The translations under genes and the position numbers were made by a program. Of a DNA stretch of 64,000 nt, positions 9,009 through 17,935 are shown piece by piece (the first letter of the stretch is position 1; every line of letters starts with the position of its first letter). This DNA comes from Pseudoalteromonas citrea (GTDB lineage: Bacteria > Pseudomonadota > Gammaproteobacteria > Enterobacterales > Alteromonadaceae): positions 62,001 through 126,000 of the forward strand of contig NZ_AHBZ03000016.1 of NCBI RefSeq assembly GCF_000238375.3. The letters are read 5' to 3'. The notes under the pieces are model-generated. The model was given only the letters and a program-made list of their open reading frames with translations, was not told the origin of the DNA and made no database searches.

Positions 9009-11558
9009 TTAAAAGTAAGCGCGTAAACCCAGTTTCAGGTTTCTACCAGGCAATGGTGCTTGCTCTTTAATAAACGAGCTGTGCACAAAACCAAGCTCAT
9101 CAGTTAAGTTATCGATATTTGCATATCCTACAAAATCTATACCTTGTGCCGAGAAGTCATATTGTAGACTTGTATCGACTAGGGTATACCCATTAGTTTT
9201 GGTCTCGTAGCTTGTAATATTAGACTGACTATTATAACGAGTAATCGTCATATTTGCTTTCCAACCAGCATGTTCAAATTCATACTTTACGCCTAACTTA
9301 TTGCTAGGAATTCGAGGTAAGTACTGATCATTATCTAATTTAGCGGTAATTGAATCAGCGAATACCTTTACGCGATTCTTATCGTTGATACGATAGTGTG
9401 CATCAAGTTCAATACCATAAAGTTCTGCGTCGTTGCTTACGAATTTGAATACTGGAGAAGCACCTTCATGGAAGTGATCTGCTTCTTCTAAACCATGTTC
9501 CGCGGTATACATTAAACCAGTATTTTGCTGGTAGTAGTAGTTGGCGATATCGTTGTAAAAAACATTAACAGTATAACCAAAATCGCCCATGAAACGTCTA
9601 ACGCTAAAGTCGACATTTGTTGCTGTTTCTTGCTCTATGGTTTGTGGTTCAAAGTGGATTTCACCCTCTTCAATTTCATACCCTAAACCTAGTTCGTAGG
9701 TGCCAGTCGCAATGTGTGTGCCATTTGACAGTAGTTCAGCAGTTAGTGGTGCACGTTCTGAGCGAGAAAGGTTAACTGCAAAGTTATGTCCTTCAGCAAA
9801 GTTATATACGCCGCCAATTGAGGCGCTGAAGTTAGTCATATCTAATTCATAGGCAACTGTTTCAAACTCAGCGTGGTCGTCATGATCATCGTGTTCGTGG
9901 TCGTCATGATCATCATGTCCGTGGTCGTCGTGATCATCATCTGCGTGGTCATCATGATCATCATCGTGATGAGATTTATTTGTTACTAAGCTAGACAGCT
10001 GAAAATCTTCAATACGAGCACCTAGCTCTAATGTAAAGTCACCGAACGTACGTTCTTCAAGTAAGAAAAGAGCGTGAGACTTAGTTTCAGTCGCTGGGGT
10101 GAATGCTTCAGCACCTTGCGCTTCATAATCACTGTCAGAGTAGTGGTAACCAATGATACCATGCCACTCACCAATACGATGTTCTACACCTGTGCGCAAC
10201 TCAGTGGTTTTGTTTTTAAATGTTGTACCAGTAGCACCATGTTCAATTTCGCTGTGCTCATAATCGGTATAGCCTGCTCTTACATTAATAGATTCAATCC
10301 ACTGGTTATGCAGTGAGTAATTGAATAGAGCCTGCCAGCGGTCTTGTTTTACACGCGCATAGACAGCTTCTTCAGTATGCTCATCAGCATGGTCATCGTG
10401 GTCGTCATGTGCATCATGATCGTGGTCATCGTGGTCATCGTGGTCGTGGTCATGACCTTCATGGCTGTGAGCAGGGATCCCATAATCCGTTTCAATGCGC
10501 CCGAATGCAAGCCCCAATGTTAAATGGTCATTTACGTAGCTTGTACCAAAGTTCACTTGCTGTGAATCAATATACGTATTATCTACTTTATTCGCTGTTT
10601 CTGGCGCTTCTTCATGGTGATCGTCATGATCTGCTTCAGAACCGTGGTCATCATGTGCGTCGTGATCATGATCGTCATGATGATCATCTTCACCGTGCTC
10701 TTCATGTGGGAGGTTAAACTGCGGCGTCTCGTAATCACCGCCTTTTCTGCTCACGCCATCAAAATGAAAATTAAAGCCTTCATGACCGGCTTCAAGTACT
10801 GCTGCGTAAGTATTGGTGTTGGATACCGTGTCATGACTATATTCGGCAGCACCAGAAAGAGATTCGATGATATCTGTAGGAATACGGTTATCGACGACGT
10901 TTACAACGCCACCAATGGCACCTGAGCCATACAATAACGTTGCAGGGCCACGTAATACTTCAATTTGTTGTGCTGATAAGCTGTCGTTAGTGTTCGCGTG
11001 ATCAGGGCCAACGCGAGATGCGTCGCTACTGTCTAAACCATTTTGGGTGATTTTTACACGAGGGCCATCTAAGCCACGAATAATTGGGCTTGATGAAACA
11101 GGACCAAAGTAGCTCGAGTTTATACCTGGTTGCCCTTTTAGAGTTTCGCCAAGTGTTGGCTTTGCAGCATTTTTTAATTCATCCCCAGCTAACACAGTAA
11201 CAGGTGATGCCATTTCAATGCTATTTTTATGTAGTGCTGATGCATAAACAACAATACTTTCTACTGCACTTGGCTTCAAAACAACGGTAACGTATCCATT
11301 ACTTGTTGTTACGTCTAAACGCTCATCTAAATAATTATTTTTGGTAATGTGAAGTTGCGAATCTACGTCAACATTAATGGTAAACTGACCATTTTTATCT
11401 GAGGTAACTGATTGGCTTTTGCCATGCAAATGTATCTTTGCACCACTTACTGGCTGGTTATTGTTGTCGAGTACTTTGCCTTTGATATCTGCGGCAAATA
11501 CGTTACTAGAGAAAAGTGCAGTAAGGATTGCACTGCTGATCAGAGATTGCTTCATCAT
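9009..11558 (-). CDS. TonB-dependent outer-membrane receptor with His/Asp-rich loops (probable zinc receptor, ZnuD-like)
   Basis: The 849-residue protein has a signal peptide (cleavage near VFA/ADIKG), a short carboxypeptidase-regulatory-like beta domain (about 24-95) and a TonB plug. The plug includes the motif QQIEVLRGPATLLYGSGAIG. A 22-strand beta-barrel follows, ending in an aromatic residue (RAYF). Three regions are extremely rich in His and Asp, at about residues 283-318, 365-400 and 525-560. They probably form surface loops that capture Zn2+ or another divalent metal. Such loops are known in the zinc receptor ZnuD, and the Zur-like palindromes upstream support zinc. The repetitive GAT/CAT codons make loop length prone to change by slippage. 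Energy would come from TonB-ExbBD encoded elsewhere. Confidence 0.9.
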   Translation of the reverse strand: MMKQSLISSAILTALFSSNVFAADIKGKVLDNNNQPVSGAKIHLHGKSQSVTSDKNGQFTINVDVDSQLHITKNNYLDERLDVTTSNGYVTVVLKPSAVESIVVYASALHKNSIEMASPVTVLAGDELKNAAKPTLGETLKGQPGINSSYFGPVSSSPIIRGLDGPRVKITQNGLDSSDASRVGPDHANTNDSLSAQQIEVLRGPATLLYGSGAIGGVVNVVDNRIPTDIIESLSGAAEYSHDTVSNTNTYAAVLEAGHEGFNFHFDGVSRKGGDYETPQFNLPHEEHGEDDHHDDHDHDAHDDHGSEADHDDHHEEAPETANKVDNTYIDSQQVNFGTSYVNDHLTLGLAFGRIETDYGIPAHSHEGHDHDHDDHDDHDHDAHDDHDDHADEHTEEAVYARVKQDRWQALFNYSLHNQWIESINVRAGYTDYEHSEIEHGATGTTFKNKTTELRTGVEHRIGEWHGIIGYHYSDSDYEAQGAEAFTPATETKSHALFLLEERTFGDFTLELGARIEDFQLSSLVTNKSHHDDDHDDHADDDHDDHGHDDHDDHEHDDHDDHAEFETVAYELDMTNFSASIGGVYNFAEGHNFAVNLSRSERAPLTAELLSNGTHIATGTYELGLGYEIEEGEIHFEPQTIEQETATNVDFSVRRFMGDFGYTVNVFYNDIANYYYQQNTGLMYTAEHGLEEADHFHEGASPVFKFVSNDAELYGIELDAHYRINDKNRVKVFADSITAKLDNDQYLPRIPSNKLGVKYEFEHAGWKANMTITRYNSQSNITSYETKTNGYTLVDTSLQYDFSAQGIDFVGYANIDNLTDELGFVHSSFIKEQAPLPGRNLKLGLRAYF

Positions 11559-11595
11559 AGTTTATTAGGCACTAACGTTGAGGTTGAAATAACTT

Positions 11596-11608
11596 GCGAT
11601 AATATAAC
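11596..11608. promoter_or_regulatory. Second, weaker Zur-like palindrome
   Basis: GCGATAATATAAC matches the palindromic core GTTATA-N-TATAAC at 11 of 13 positions. It lies about 38 bp upstream of the receptor start, on the same side as the stronger site at 11631-11649. It could be a second Zur site or simply an AT-rich -10 region. Confidence 0.4.
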
Positions 11609-11630
11609 ACCACATATATGACAGTTCAAT

Positions 11631-11649
11631 GATGTTATAGTATAACCTT
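11631..11649. promoter_or_regulatory. Zur-like operator between the TonB receptor and yaeQ
   Basis: GATGTTATAGTATAACCTT contains a perfect GTTATA-G-TATAAC palindrome, the core of Zur boxes known from gammaproteobacteria. It lies about 73 bp upstream of the receptor start and 66 bp upstream of yaeQ, so it could control both divergent genes. With the His-rich loops of the receptor, it points to repression by Zur when zinc is plentiful (inference). Confidence 0.65.
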
Positions 11650-11714
11650 GAAAGATTTTTGCTAAAATCGACACAAAGTCTATAGTTAGAGCGTAGCGGG
11701 TTAGGGAAATTAAC

Positions 11715-12239
11715 ATGACTAAACCTTTTGTGTTTAAAGCACGCGTAAATGTGGCTGATCTCTTTCATCATTCCAATCACCAAGAAGTGTTTACCACTGC
11801 GTTGCAAAAATCAGAATCCTTATCGCATTTTGTGTTAAAAATAATGGGTTTGTGTGCTATTTCTTATGAACACACAGCGCATTTAAATTCACACTCAGAC
11901 AGGCAAAAGCCAGATGTATGGCTTGAAGATGATACTGGGTATATTACCTTAGCATTATATGCCAGTGAGTTAGAGTTGGAAGAAATTACACGGGTGTCTA
12001 AATTGTTTGGTAAAGTTGTGATGCTCGTTATAGAGAACCCAACTTGGTTTAGTGAAATATCTGAGCGCATACACCAAGTAGAAAATGTCAGTATCTTCTC
12101 TTTAGAGTCGCAATTTGTTGAGTCATTAAGCGACGCTTTGAGTCGCAGCTTGCATTGGGATGTAGTAATTGAGCAAAACCAACTGAGTGTTAGTGATAAA
12201 AATGAATATTACGAAACACACGTGGTGCAGCTTGTGTAA
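11715..12239 (+). CDS. yaeQ: YaeQ family protein
   Basis: The 174-residue product opens with FVFKARVNVADL, closely resembling the opening of YaeQ (about 180 residues). It retains the later W-plus-hydrophobic pattern of the family (KPDVWLEDDTGYITLALYASE). Structures of YaeQ show a PD-(D/E)XK-like fold, but its biochemical role is unsettled; older links to RfaH-type transcription effects are not secure. The gene is divergent from the TonB receptor and shares its Zur-like intergenic region. It is convergent with yfaE, with only 34 bp between the stops. Confidence 0.8.
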   Translation: MTKPFVFKARVNVADLFHHSNHQEVFTTALQKSESLSHFVLKIMGLCAISYEHTAHLNSHSDRQKPDVWLEDDTGYITLALYASELELEEITRVSKLFGKVVMLVIENPTWFSEISERIHQVENVSIFSLESQFVESLSDALSRSLHWDVVIEQNQLSVSDKNEYYETHVVQLV

Positions 12240-12273
12240 TAGCTAAGTTTATCTGGGTGTTACATGGTTGGTT

Positions 12274-12546
12274 TTAGAGAAGGGTAATTTTGATATCTGT
12301 AAGAGGTCGCGAGCAACACAATAACACCTCGCCGTCTCTAACAAAGGCTAATGGCTCCTGTATATAAGCGACTTGTCCATCATTCAGTTGTGCTCGGCAA
12401 GCCCCACAAAACCCTTCTCTGCATTGATATTGGACGTCAATATTAGCGGATTCTAAAGAATGAAGTAAAGTAGGGGAATGAGCCGCAAACTCTAGCGGCT
12501 CATCAACATCATTTAACGTTATCTTGGGACAAGGCTTTTCAACCAT
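12274..12546 (-). CDS. yfaE: 2Fe-2S ferredoxin for ribonucleotide reductase cofactor maintenance (YfaE)
   Basis: The 90-residue plant-type ferredoxin has the cluster motif CREGFCGAC and a distal Cys in LLCCSRP, giving the four cluster ligands CxxxxCxxC...C. YfaE reduces the diferric centre of NrdB so that the tyrosyl radical can be formed again. Its start codon overlaps the nrdB stop by one base (TAATG), which implies translational coupling. It is the last gene of the nrdA-nrdB-yfaE operon, the same order as in Escherichia coli. Confidence 0.93.
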   Translation of the reverse strand: MVEKPCPKITLNDVDEPLEFAAHSPTLLHSLESANIDVQYQCREGFCGACRAQLNDGQVAYIQEPLAFVRDGEVLLCCSRPLTDIKITLL

Positions 12547-13676
12547 TATAAATCGAAGTCACCAAAGTCAGATGCGTCCACTTTTGAATCTATTTGACCA
12601 ACAAGATATGAGCTGATCTCAGCTTCTTGCGGCGCAACTTGCACGTTATCAGAAATTAACCAAGCGTTGATCCAAGGAATTGGGTTTGATTTGTTTTCAA
12701 ATTGTGCTGGTAGTCCAACTGCAGTCATTCGTGTATTTGTAATATATTCAACATACTGACATAAAATATCTTTGTTCAAGCCAATCATAGAGCCATCTTT
12801 GAATAAGTATTCTGCCCATTCTTTTTCTTGCTCGGCAGCTTCAACAAACATTGCTATGGCTTCTTCGCGACACTGTGCTGCAACTATGGCCATTTCAGGG
12901 TCATCTTTACCTTCTTGCATAATGTTAAGCATATGCTGTGTACCAGACAAGTGCAGGGCTTCATCACGTGCAATAAGCTTGATGATTTTCGCATTGCCTT
13001 CCATTAGTTCACGTTCTGCAAAGGCGAAAGAGCAAGCAAAGCTTACATAAAATCGAATTGCTTCGAGAATGTTGACTGACATGACGCAAAGATAAAGTAA
13101 CTTTTTAAGTTCAAACAAACTGATAACAACGGTTTTACCATTGATCTCATGTTTGCCTTCACCATATAAGTTAAAGATAGAAACTTGCTCAATTAACGCA
13201 TCGTAATACCGTGTAACGGCATCAGCACGTTCATTAATTTTGTCGTTACTGACTATGTCATCAAATATTAGCTCAGGCGACTGAGTTACATTACGAATAA
13301 TGTGCGTATATGAACGACTATGAATCGTTTCACTGAACGCCCATGTTTCAATCCAAGTTTCTAACTCCGGAATAGAGACAATCGGAAGTAGAGCTACGTT
13401 AGGAGAACGACCTTGAACACTATCTAACAGAGTTTGATATTTAAGGTTACTCAGGAAGATATGTTTTTCATGTTCTGGAAGCGCTTGAAAGTCGATTTTA
13501 TCTTTACTTACGTCGACTTCTTCAGGTCGCCAGAAGAATGAAAGCTGTTTTTCAATCAGTTTTTCAAAAATCGGATATTTTTGTTGATCGTAACGAGACA
13601 CATTCACAGTTTGGCCAAAGAACATTGGCTCCTGTAATTGGTCGTTGTGTTTTCTGCTAAACGTAGAATAGGACAT
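12546..13676 (-). CDS. nrdB: Ribonucleoside-diphosphate reductase, class Ia small subunit
   Basis: At 376 residues the protein matches NrdB in length. It carries the helix [17 protein letters not shown], whose Tyr corresponds to the radical Tyr122 of the E. coli enzyme. It also has iron ligands in the ExxH-type segments (for example [12 protein letters not shown]). The NrdB dimer supplies the tyrosyl radical to NrdA for reduction of ribonucleoside diphosphates to deoxy forms. The C-terminal tail binds NrdA. It is separated from nrdA by 47 bp containing a strong hairpin and is followed directly by yfaE. Confidence 0.97.
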   Translation of the reverse strand: MSYSTFSRKHNDQLQEPMFFGQTVNVSRYDQQKYPIFEKLIEKQLSFFWRPEEVDVSKDKIDFQALPEHEKHIFLSNLKYQTLLDSVQGRSPNVALLPIVSIPELETWIETWAFSETIHSRSYTHIIRNVTQSPELIFDDIVSNDKINERADAVTRYYDALIEQVSIFNLYGEGKHEINGKTVVISLFELKKLLYLCVMSVNILEAIRFYVSFACSFAFAERELMEGNAKIIKLIARDEALHLSGTQHMLNIMQEGKDDPEMAIVAAQCREEAIAMFVEAAEQEKEWAEYLFKDGSMIGLNKDILCQYVEYITNTRMTAVGLPAQFENKSNPIPWINAWLISDNVQVAPQEAEISSYLVGQIDSKVDASDFGDFDL

Positions 13677-13699
13677 AGTTAATACTCAATACTAAAGAA

Positions 13700-13718
13700 A
13701 GCGGGCATAAAGCCCGCT
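13700..13718 (-). terminator. Intercistronic hairpin between nrdA and nrdB
   Basis: AGCGGGC and GCCCGCT form a perfect 7-bp GC-rich stem with a 5-nt loop. On the minus strand it is followed by TTTCTTT. It may act as a partial terminator or an mRNA-stabilising or processing element that sets the NrdA:NrdB ratio. Confidence 0.5.
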
Positions 13719-13723
13719 AAAAC

Positions 13724-16009
13724 TTAAATTTTACACGCGCCGCCTTCACAGCCATCATCTTCAACTTCTGGTTTCATCTCATCATGAGCATCAGAAGCAC
13801 CATCACGGGTGTTATGATAGTAAAGCGTTTTTACACCTAGCTTATATGCTGTTAGTAAATCTTTAAGCAACAACTTCATTGGTACCTTGCCGCCTTCAAA
13901 TTTATTCGGATCATAATTGGTGTTTGCAGAGATTGTTTGGTCAACAAATTTTTGCATAATTCCGACAAGTGCAAGATAACCATCGTTAGACGGAATATCC
14001 CAAAGCAACTCGTAGTTATCTTTTAATCGCTCGTACTCTGGCACTACCTGCTTTAAGATCCCATCTTTACTGGCTTTTACGCTGATATGTCCACGAGGTG
14101 GCTCAATACCATTGGTCGCATTTGATATTTGCGATGATGTCTCAGATGGCATTAGAGCTGATAGTGTTGAGTTACGCATGCCATGTTCTTTAATGCTGGC
14201 ACGAAGCGCATCCCAATCAAGTTGTAATGCTTCATCACATACTTTGTCTAGATCACGTTTATAGGTGTCTATTGGCATAATGCCTTGAGAGTAGGTGGTT
14301 TCATTAAATAATGGACATGCACCACGCTCTTTAGCAAGACCATTTGAAGCTTTCATGAGGTAATATTGAATTGCTTCAAATGTTTGGTGTGTGAGGCCAT
14401 TTGCGCTGCCATCAGAGTACTTAACACCATTTTTAGCGAGGTAATATGCGTAGTTAATTACGCCTATTCCGAGTGTTCTTCTACCCATTGTCGCAGTATG
14501 CGCTGCAGGTACTGGGTAATCTTGGAAATCAAGCAAGTTATCCAGTGCTCTTACTGCAAGGTCGGCAAGCTCTTCAAGCTCATCTAACGACTCAAGTGCG
14601 CCTAAGTTAAATGCAGACAATGTACATAAGGCGATTTCACCTTCTGCATCATTGACGTTATTTAATGGCTTAGTTGGTAACGCGATTTCTAAACATAAGT
14701 TAGATTGGCGAATTGGTGCAACCTTTGAGTCAAATGGGCTATGCGTATTACAGTGATCTACGTTTTGTAGGTAGATACGACCAGTACTAGCGCGCTCTTG
14801 TGCAAACATAGAAAACAGCTCAATCGCTTTAATACGCTTTTTACGAATAGACTCATCTTGTTCATATTTAACGTATAACGATTCAAACTTGTCTTGGTCT
14901 TCAAAGAATGAATCATATAAGCCTGGTACATCCGATGGGCTAAACAAGGTAATATAATCGTCTTTAATTAGGCGAGAATACATTGTTTTATTAAATTGTA
15001 CGCCGTAGTCAAGGTGACGAACACGGTTTTCCTCTACACCACGGTTGTTTTTAAGAACCAGTAAATTTTCGACTTCCAAATGCCACAATGGGTAAAACAG
15101 TGTCGCTGCGCCACCACGTACACCACCTTGTGAACAGCTCTTAACCGCTGTCTGGAAGTGCTTATAAAAAGGGATACATCCAGTATGGTACGCTTCACCA
15201 TTGCGGATTGGGCTACCTAGCGCTCGAATACGTCCAGCGTTGATACCAATTCCAGCGCGTTGGCTTACATATTTTACTATTGCAGACGACGTTGCATTAA
15301 TCGAGTCAAGGCTATCGCCACATTCAATTAGTACACATGAACTAAATTGGCGTGTAGGCGTACGCACACCTGCCATGATTGGAGTTGGCAATGAAATTTT
15401 GAACAAAGAAATTGCGTCATAAAAACGTTTGATATAACTCAGGCGCGTTTCTTTGGGGTAATCAGAAAATAAACTAGCAGCAACGAGTATATATAAGAAC
15501 TGAGCGCTTTCATAAATTTCACCCGTTACGCGGTTTTGAACTAGATACTTACCTTCAAGTTGTTTAACCGCAGCATAGCTGAAGTTTAAATCGCGGGCAT
15601 GGTCTAGATAGTCGTCTAATTCGTCGATCTCTTCTTTTGTATAGTCGACCAATAGGTGTTGGTCATAGCGCTTATCTTCTACCAACTTTGTGATATGTTC
15701 GTATAAATGCGGCGGTTCAAACTGACCATATGCTTTTTTACGAAGGTGGAATATAGCCAATCTGGCAGCAAGGTATTGATAATCAGGAGATTCCTTATCA
15801 ATGAGATCTGCGGCAGCTTTGATGATTGTTTCATGGATATCTTCGGTACGAATACCATCATAAAACTGAATATGTGACTTAAGTTCAACTTGTGACACAG
15901 ATACATTATTTAGACCTTCCGCAGCCCACGTAATAACGCGGTGGATTTTATCTAAATCGAGCGGCTCTTTACGACCGTTTCTTTTACTGACAGATAGCTG
16001 TTGGTTCAT
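13724..16009 (-). CDS. nrdA: Ribonucleoside-diphosphate reductase, class Ia large subunit
   Basis: The 761-residue catalytic subunit has an N-terminal ATP-cone (about 1-95), the barrel with the active-site stretch NLCLEIALPTKP, and further active-site residues near ALCTLSAFNLGA. The C-terminal redox pair CEGGAC accepts electrons from thioredoxin or glutaredoxin. It binds substrates and allosteric nucleotides and partners NrdB. It is the first gene of the operon. The upstream region contains an NrdR-type box and a perfect DnaA box, as in regulated nrd operons of other gammaproteobacteria. Confidence 0.97.
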   Translation of the reverse strand: MNQQLSVSKRNGRKEPLDLDKIHRVITWAAEGLNNVSVSQVELKSHIQFYDGIRTEDIHETIIKAAADLIDKESPDYQYLAARLAIFHLRKKAYGQFEPPHLYEHITKLVEDKRYDQHLLVDYTKEEIDELDDYLDHARDLNFSYAAVKQLEGKYLVQNRVTGEIYESAQFLYILVAASLFSDYPKETRLSYIKRFYDAISLFKISLPTPIMAGVRTPTRQFSSCVLIECGDSLDSINATSSAIVKYVSQRAGIGINAGRIRALGSPIRNGEAYHTGCIPFYKHFQTAVKSCSQGGVRGGAATLFYPLWHLEVENLLVLKNNRGVEENRVRHLDYGVQFNKTMYSRLIKDDYITLFSPSDVPGLYDSFFEDQDKFESLYVKYEQDESIRKKRIKAIELFSMFAQERASTGRIYLQNVDHCNTHSPFDSKVAPIRQSNLCLEIALPTKPLNNVNDAEGEIALCTLSAFNLGALESLDELEELADLAVRALDNLLDFQDYPVPAAHTATMGRRTLGIGVINYAYYLAKNGVKYSDGSANGLTHQTFEAIQYYLMKASNGLAKERGACPLFNETTYSQGIMPIDTYKRDLDKVCDEALQLDWDALRASIKEHGMRNSTLSALMPSETSSQISNATNGIEPPRGHISVKASKDGILKQVVPEYERLKDNYELLWDIPSNDGYLALVGIMQKFVDQTISANTNYDPNKFEGGKVPMKLLLKDLLTAYKLGVKTLYYHNTRDGASDAHDEMKPEVEDDGCEGGACKI

Positions 16010-16097
16010 AGTTGCGCCTGTATTCCCTCGGAATGTGTATTTTTTATATTAATGGCTGAGGCCTGTAAAGCGTTCAGATTAACTGCTTATCTTTTAA

Positions 16098-16113
16098 CCA
16101 CTATATATGGTGG
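16098..16113. promoter_or_regulatory. NrdR box upstream of nrdA (with a degenerate second box)
   Basis: CCACTATATATGGTGG fits the 16-bp NrdR consensus acaCwAtATaTwGtgt well. A poorer match at 16129-16144 is centred exactly 31 bp away, close to the helical spacing seen for paired NrdR boxes. NrdR represses nrd operons when dATP is abundant. The nrdR gene itself is not in the window. Confidence 0.7.
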
Positions 16114-16181
16114 AAGTGCCCCTGCGGATCACAAGATAGTGGGGTTATGGCAATTTTGCAATAGAACAACTCACTCTCAAT

Positions 16182-16190
16182 TGTGGATAA
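16182..16190 (-). promoter_or_regulatory. DnaA box in the nrdA upstream region
   Basis: TGTGGATAA is the complement of the perfect 9-mer TTATCCACA. E. coli nrdAB also has DnaA boxes in its regulatory region, linking dNTP supply to replication. The match is exact, but a 9-mer can occur by chance. Confidence 0.55.
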
Positions 16191-16342
16191 CTTAGGGATA
16201 ATTGCATTGTGTTAGTGCTTATTAACCTTTGAGGTTTTATACGCTAAGCCGCCATCAAAAAATCAACCAAGAGAGGACTATTTTTTCTTAAATTGAAAAA
16301 AAAAACTGACTGATTTTTTTATATGCAGCTTGGTGTTAAAAT

Positions 16343-16376
16343 ACAGACAAAACACTACATATGGTGTCTTGTCTGT
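16343..16376. terminator. Long inverted repeat downstream of the HAD phosphatase gene
   Basis: ACAGACAA (16343-16350) and TTGTCTGT (16369-16376) pair perfectly, and pairing continues inward almost without a break around CATATG. T-rich tails lie on both strands. It begins 11 bases past the phosphatase stop codon, so a terminator is the simplest reading. Its centre, ACACTACATATGGTGT (16352-16367), also resembles an NrdR box. Confidence 0.6.
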
Positions 16377-16386
16377 TTTAGTAATA

Positions 16387-17034
16387 CTAAATGTGCTTAA
16401 GTAGTGCTTCTGGGTTAGTAAGATTGAGATCCGCTTCCCAAGACAAAGCGATTGCTTCACTTGGGACGTAACCCCATAGCGCTACAACGGATCGCATTTT
16501 AGCTGCACGAGCAGCTTGAATGTCACGTTCAGCATCACCAACGTAGATACAGTCATTAGGGTTGACCTGTAATTGTTCAGCTGCGTGCAATAATGGTTTT
16601 GGGGAGGGTTTCGCTTCGTCCAGAGTATCACCGCATACGACCACCTGAATATCTTTTAGCGCCGCTATATGTTTTAGCAAAGGCAACGTTAAAAAGGTTG
16701 GCTTGTTTGTCATAATTGCAACTGGAATACCCGCGCTTCTTAGTCCATCAAGTAGTGCTTGTATGCCGTCAAAACAATGACTATGGACGGCAATATTTTG
16801 CGCATAGTAATCCAATACTTGTTGGCGAAGCAAGTCTTGGTCAAACTTTTTTAATTCGCTGCCAAACCCGACATCAAGCAATGCTTTAACGCCGTTAGAA
16901 ATTGCAGGGCTATAGTCGACTTTCTCTACTTGTGAAAAGTTGTGTAGATTTAACGTGTGGTTAAGTGCTGCGCCTAAATCTTCGCAGGTATCGACTAAAG
17001 TGCCATCTAGATCAAATATTACTGCAGCGGTCAT
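16387..17034 (-). CDS. HAD-family phosphatase, Gph/MupP-like
   Basis: The 215-residue protein has the HAD motifs in order: DLDGTLVDT (nucleophile Asp), MTNKP (motif II Thr/Asn), the Lys of EAKPSPKP, and GDAERDI (motif IV acids). A small helical cap inserts after motif I. It hydrolyses a small phosphoester. Candidates are 2-phosphoglycolate (Gph) and N-acetylmuramate 6-phosphate (MupP). In Pseudomonas, mupP lies next to ubiG near gyrA, as this gene does, so the MupP reading is favoured by synteny. Sequence alone does not decide it. It overlaps ubiG by 4 bp. Confidence 0.85.
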   Translation of the reverse strand: MTAAVIFDLDGTLVDTCEDLGAALNHTLNLHNFSQVEKVDYSPAISNGVKALLDVGFGSELKKFDQDLLRQQVLDYYAQNIAVHSHCFDGIQALLDGLRSAGIPVAIMTNKPTFLTLPLLKHIAALKDIQVVVCGDTLDEAKPSPKPLLHAAEQLQVNPNDCIYVGDAERDIQAARAAKMRSVVALWGYVPSEAIALSWEADLNLTNPEALLKHI

Positions 17035-17741
17035 GCGAGCTTCTCAAAGTGAAGGATATAATTAACACTGACGTCATTGGTAAGTGTAAATGTTTGGCCA
17101 ATTGGATTGTAATTAATACCAGCACTCGCGCGAACTTTCAGGTTATGCTGCTCAGCCCAGCTAATGAGTGTTGAAGGTCGAATGAATTTGTCGTGGTCGT
17201 GTGTACCTTCAGGTACCATCTTGAGTATCTTTTCTGCGCCTACGATAGCGAGTAAGTAAGCTTTCGTGGTTTTATTTAAAGTAGAAAAGAAGACGCTAGC
17301 ACCTGGTTTTGCTAATTGTGCCACGGCTTTAATGATGGATGCAGGATCTGGTACATGCTCAAGCATCTCCATACAAGTTACTACGTCGAATTTTTCTGGG
17401 TTTTGTTCTGCAAATGTTTCTGCAGGTACTTTTTTATAATCTACAGTTACTCCCGCTTCTAGGCTATGAAGCTTTGCAACATTGAGTGGTTCTTGCCCCA
17501 TATCTATGCCAGTGGCATTTGCCCCAAGTTTGGCCATACTTTCTGTGAGTATGCCGCCACCACAGCCTACATCGAGGACTGTTTTACCAAATAAACCTTG
17601 GCTTTTATCGTTAATAAAGTCTAATCGTAGTGGGTTTATTTCGTGCAATGGTTTGAATTCACCTTGAGTATCCCACCATTGTTGAGCGATCTCTTCGAAC
17701 TTAGCTATTTCTTGTGGATCTACATTTTGATGTTCGGTCAT
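17031..17741 (-). CDS. ubiG: Ubiquinone biosynthesis O-methyltransferase
   Basis: The 236-residue class I SAM-dependent methyltransferase has the glycine-rich motif [14 protein letters not shown] (about residues 55-67) and the UbiG-typical start [10 protein letters not shown]. UbiG performs both O-methylations in ubiquinone synthesis and associates with the membrane or Ubi complex. The 4-bp overlap with the downstream HAD phosphatase gene indicates a two-gene operon. It is divergent from gyrA, as in E. coli and Pseudomonas. Confidence 0.96.
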   Translation of the reverse strand: MTEHQNVDPQEIAKFEEIAQQWWDTQGEFKPLHEINPLRLDFINDKSQGLFGKTVLDVGCGGGILTESMAKLGANATGIDMGQEPLNVAKLHSLEAGVTVDYKKVPAETFAEQNPEKFDVVTCMEMLEHVPDPASIIKAVAQLAKPGASVFFSTLNKTTKAYLLAIVGAEKILKMVPEGTHDHDKFIRPSTLISWAEQHNLKVRASAGINYNPIGQTFTLTNDVSVNYILHFEKLA

Positions 17742-17768
17742 AAAAAACTTCCTCGTTAATCTGAGCGC

Positions 17769-17774
17769 ATTATA
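17769..17774 (-). promoter_or_regulatory. Candidate -10 element of the ubiG promoter
   Basis: On the minus strand the hexamer reads TATAAT, about 28 bp upstream of the ubiG start. No good -35 match is seen at the expected distance, so the call rests on the -10 alone. Confidence 0.4.
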
Positions 17775-17935
17775 AGCTGGGTCAGATTAAAATCACTAAA
17801 ATCTTGCGCCTGTAAATTAATAAAAAGTGTGTTAGCATAGCTATTCAGAAATTAATAATAACTCAATCTCTTTGTCATACTTAGTCTGACTAGTTTGACA
17901 TAAAAGAGGTAGACACTGAAGGAAAGTGGAATCGA

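Noticed and set aside
9880-10720. Short repeated units that look like a CRISPR or tandem repeat array
   Set aside because: They are His/Asp codon repeats inside the TonB receptor gene, without regular spacers. Frames on the opposite strand (for example 10409-10717) are shadows of this composition.
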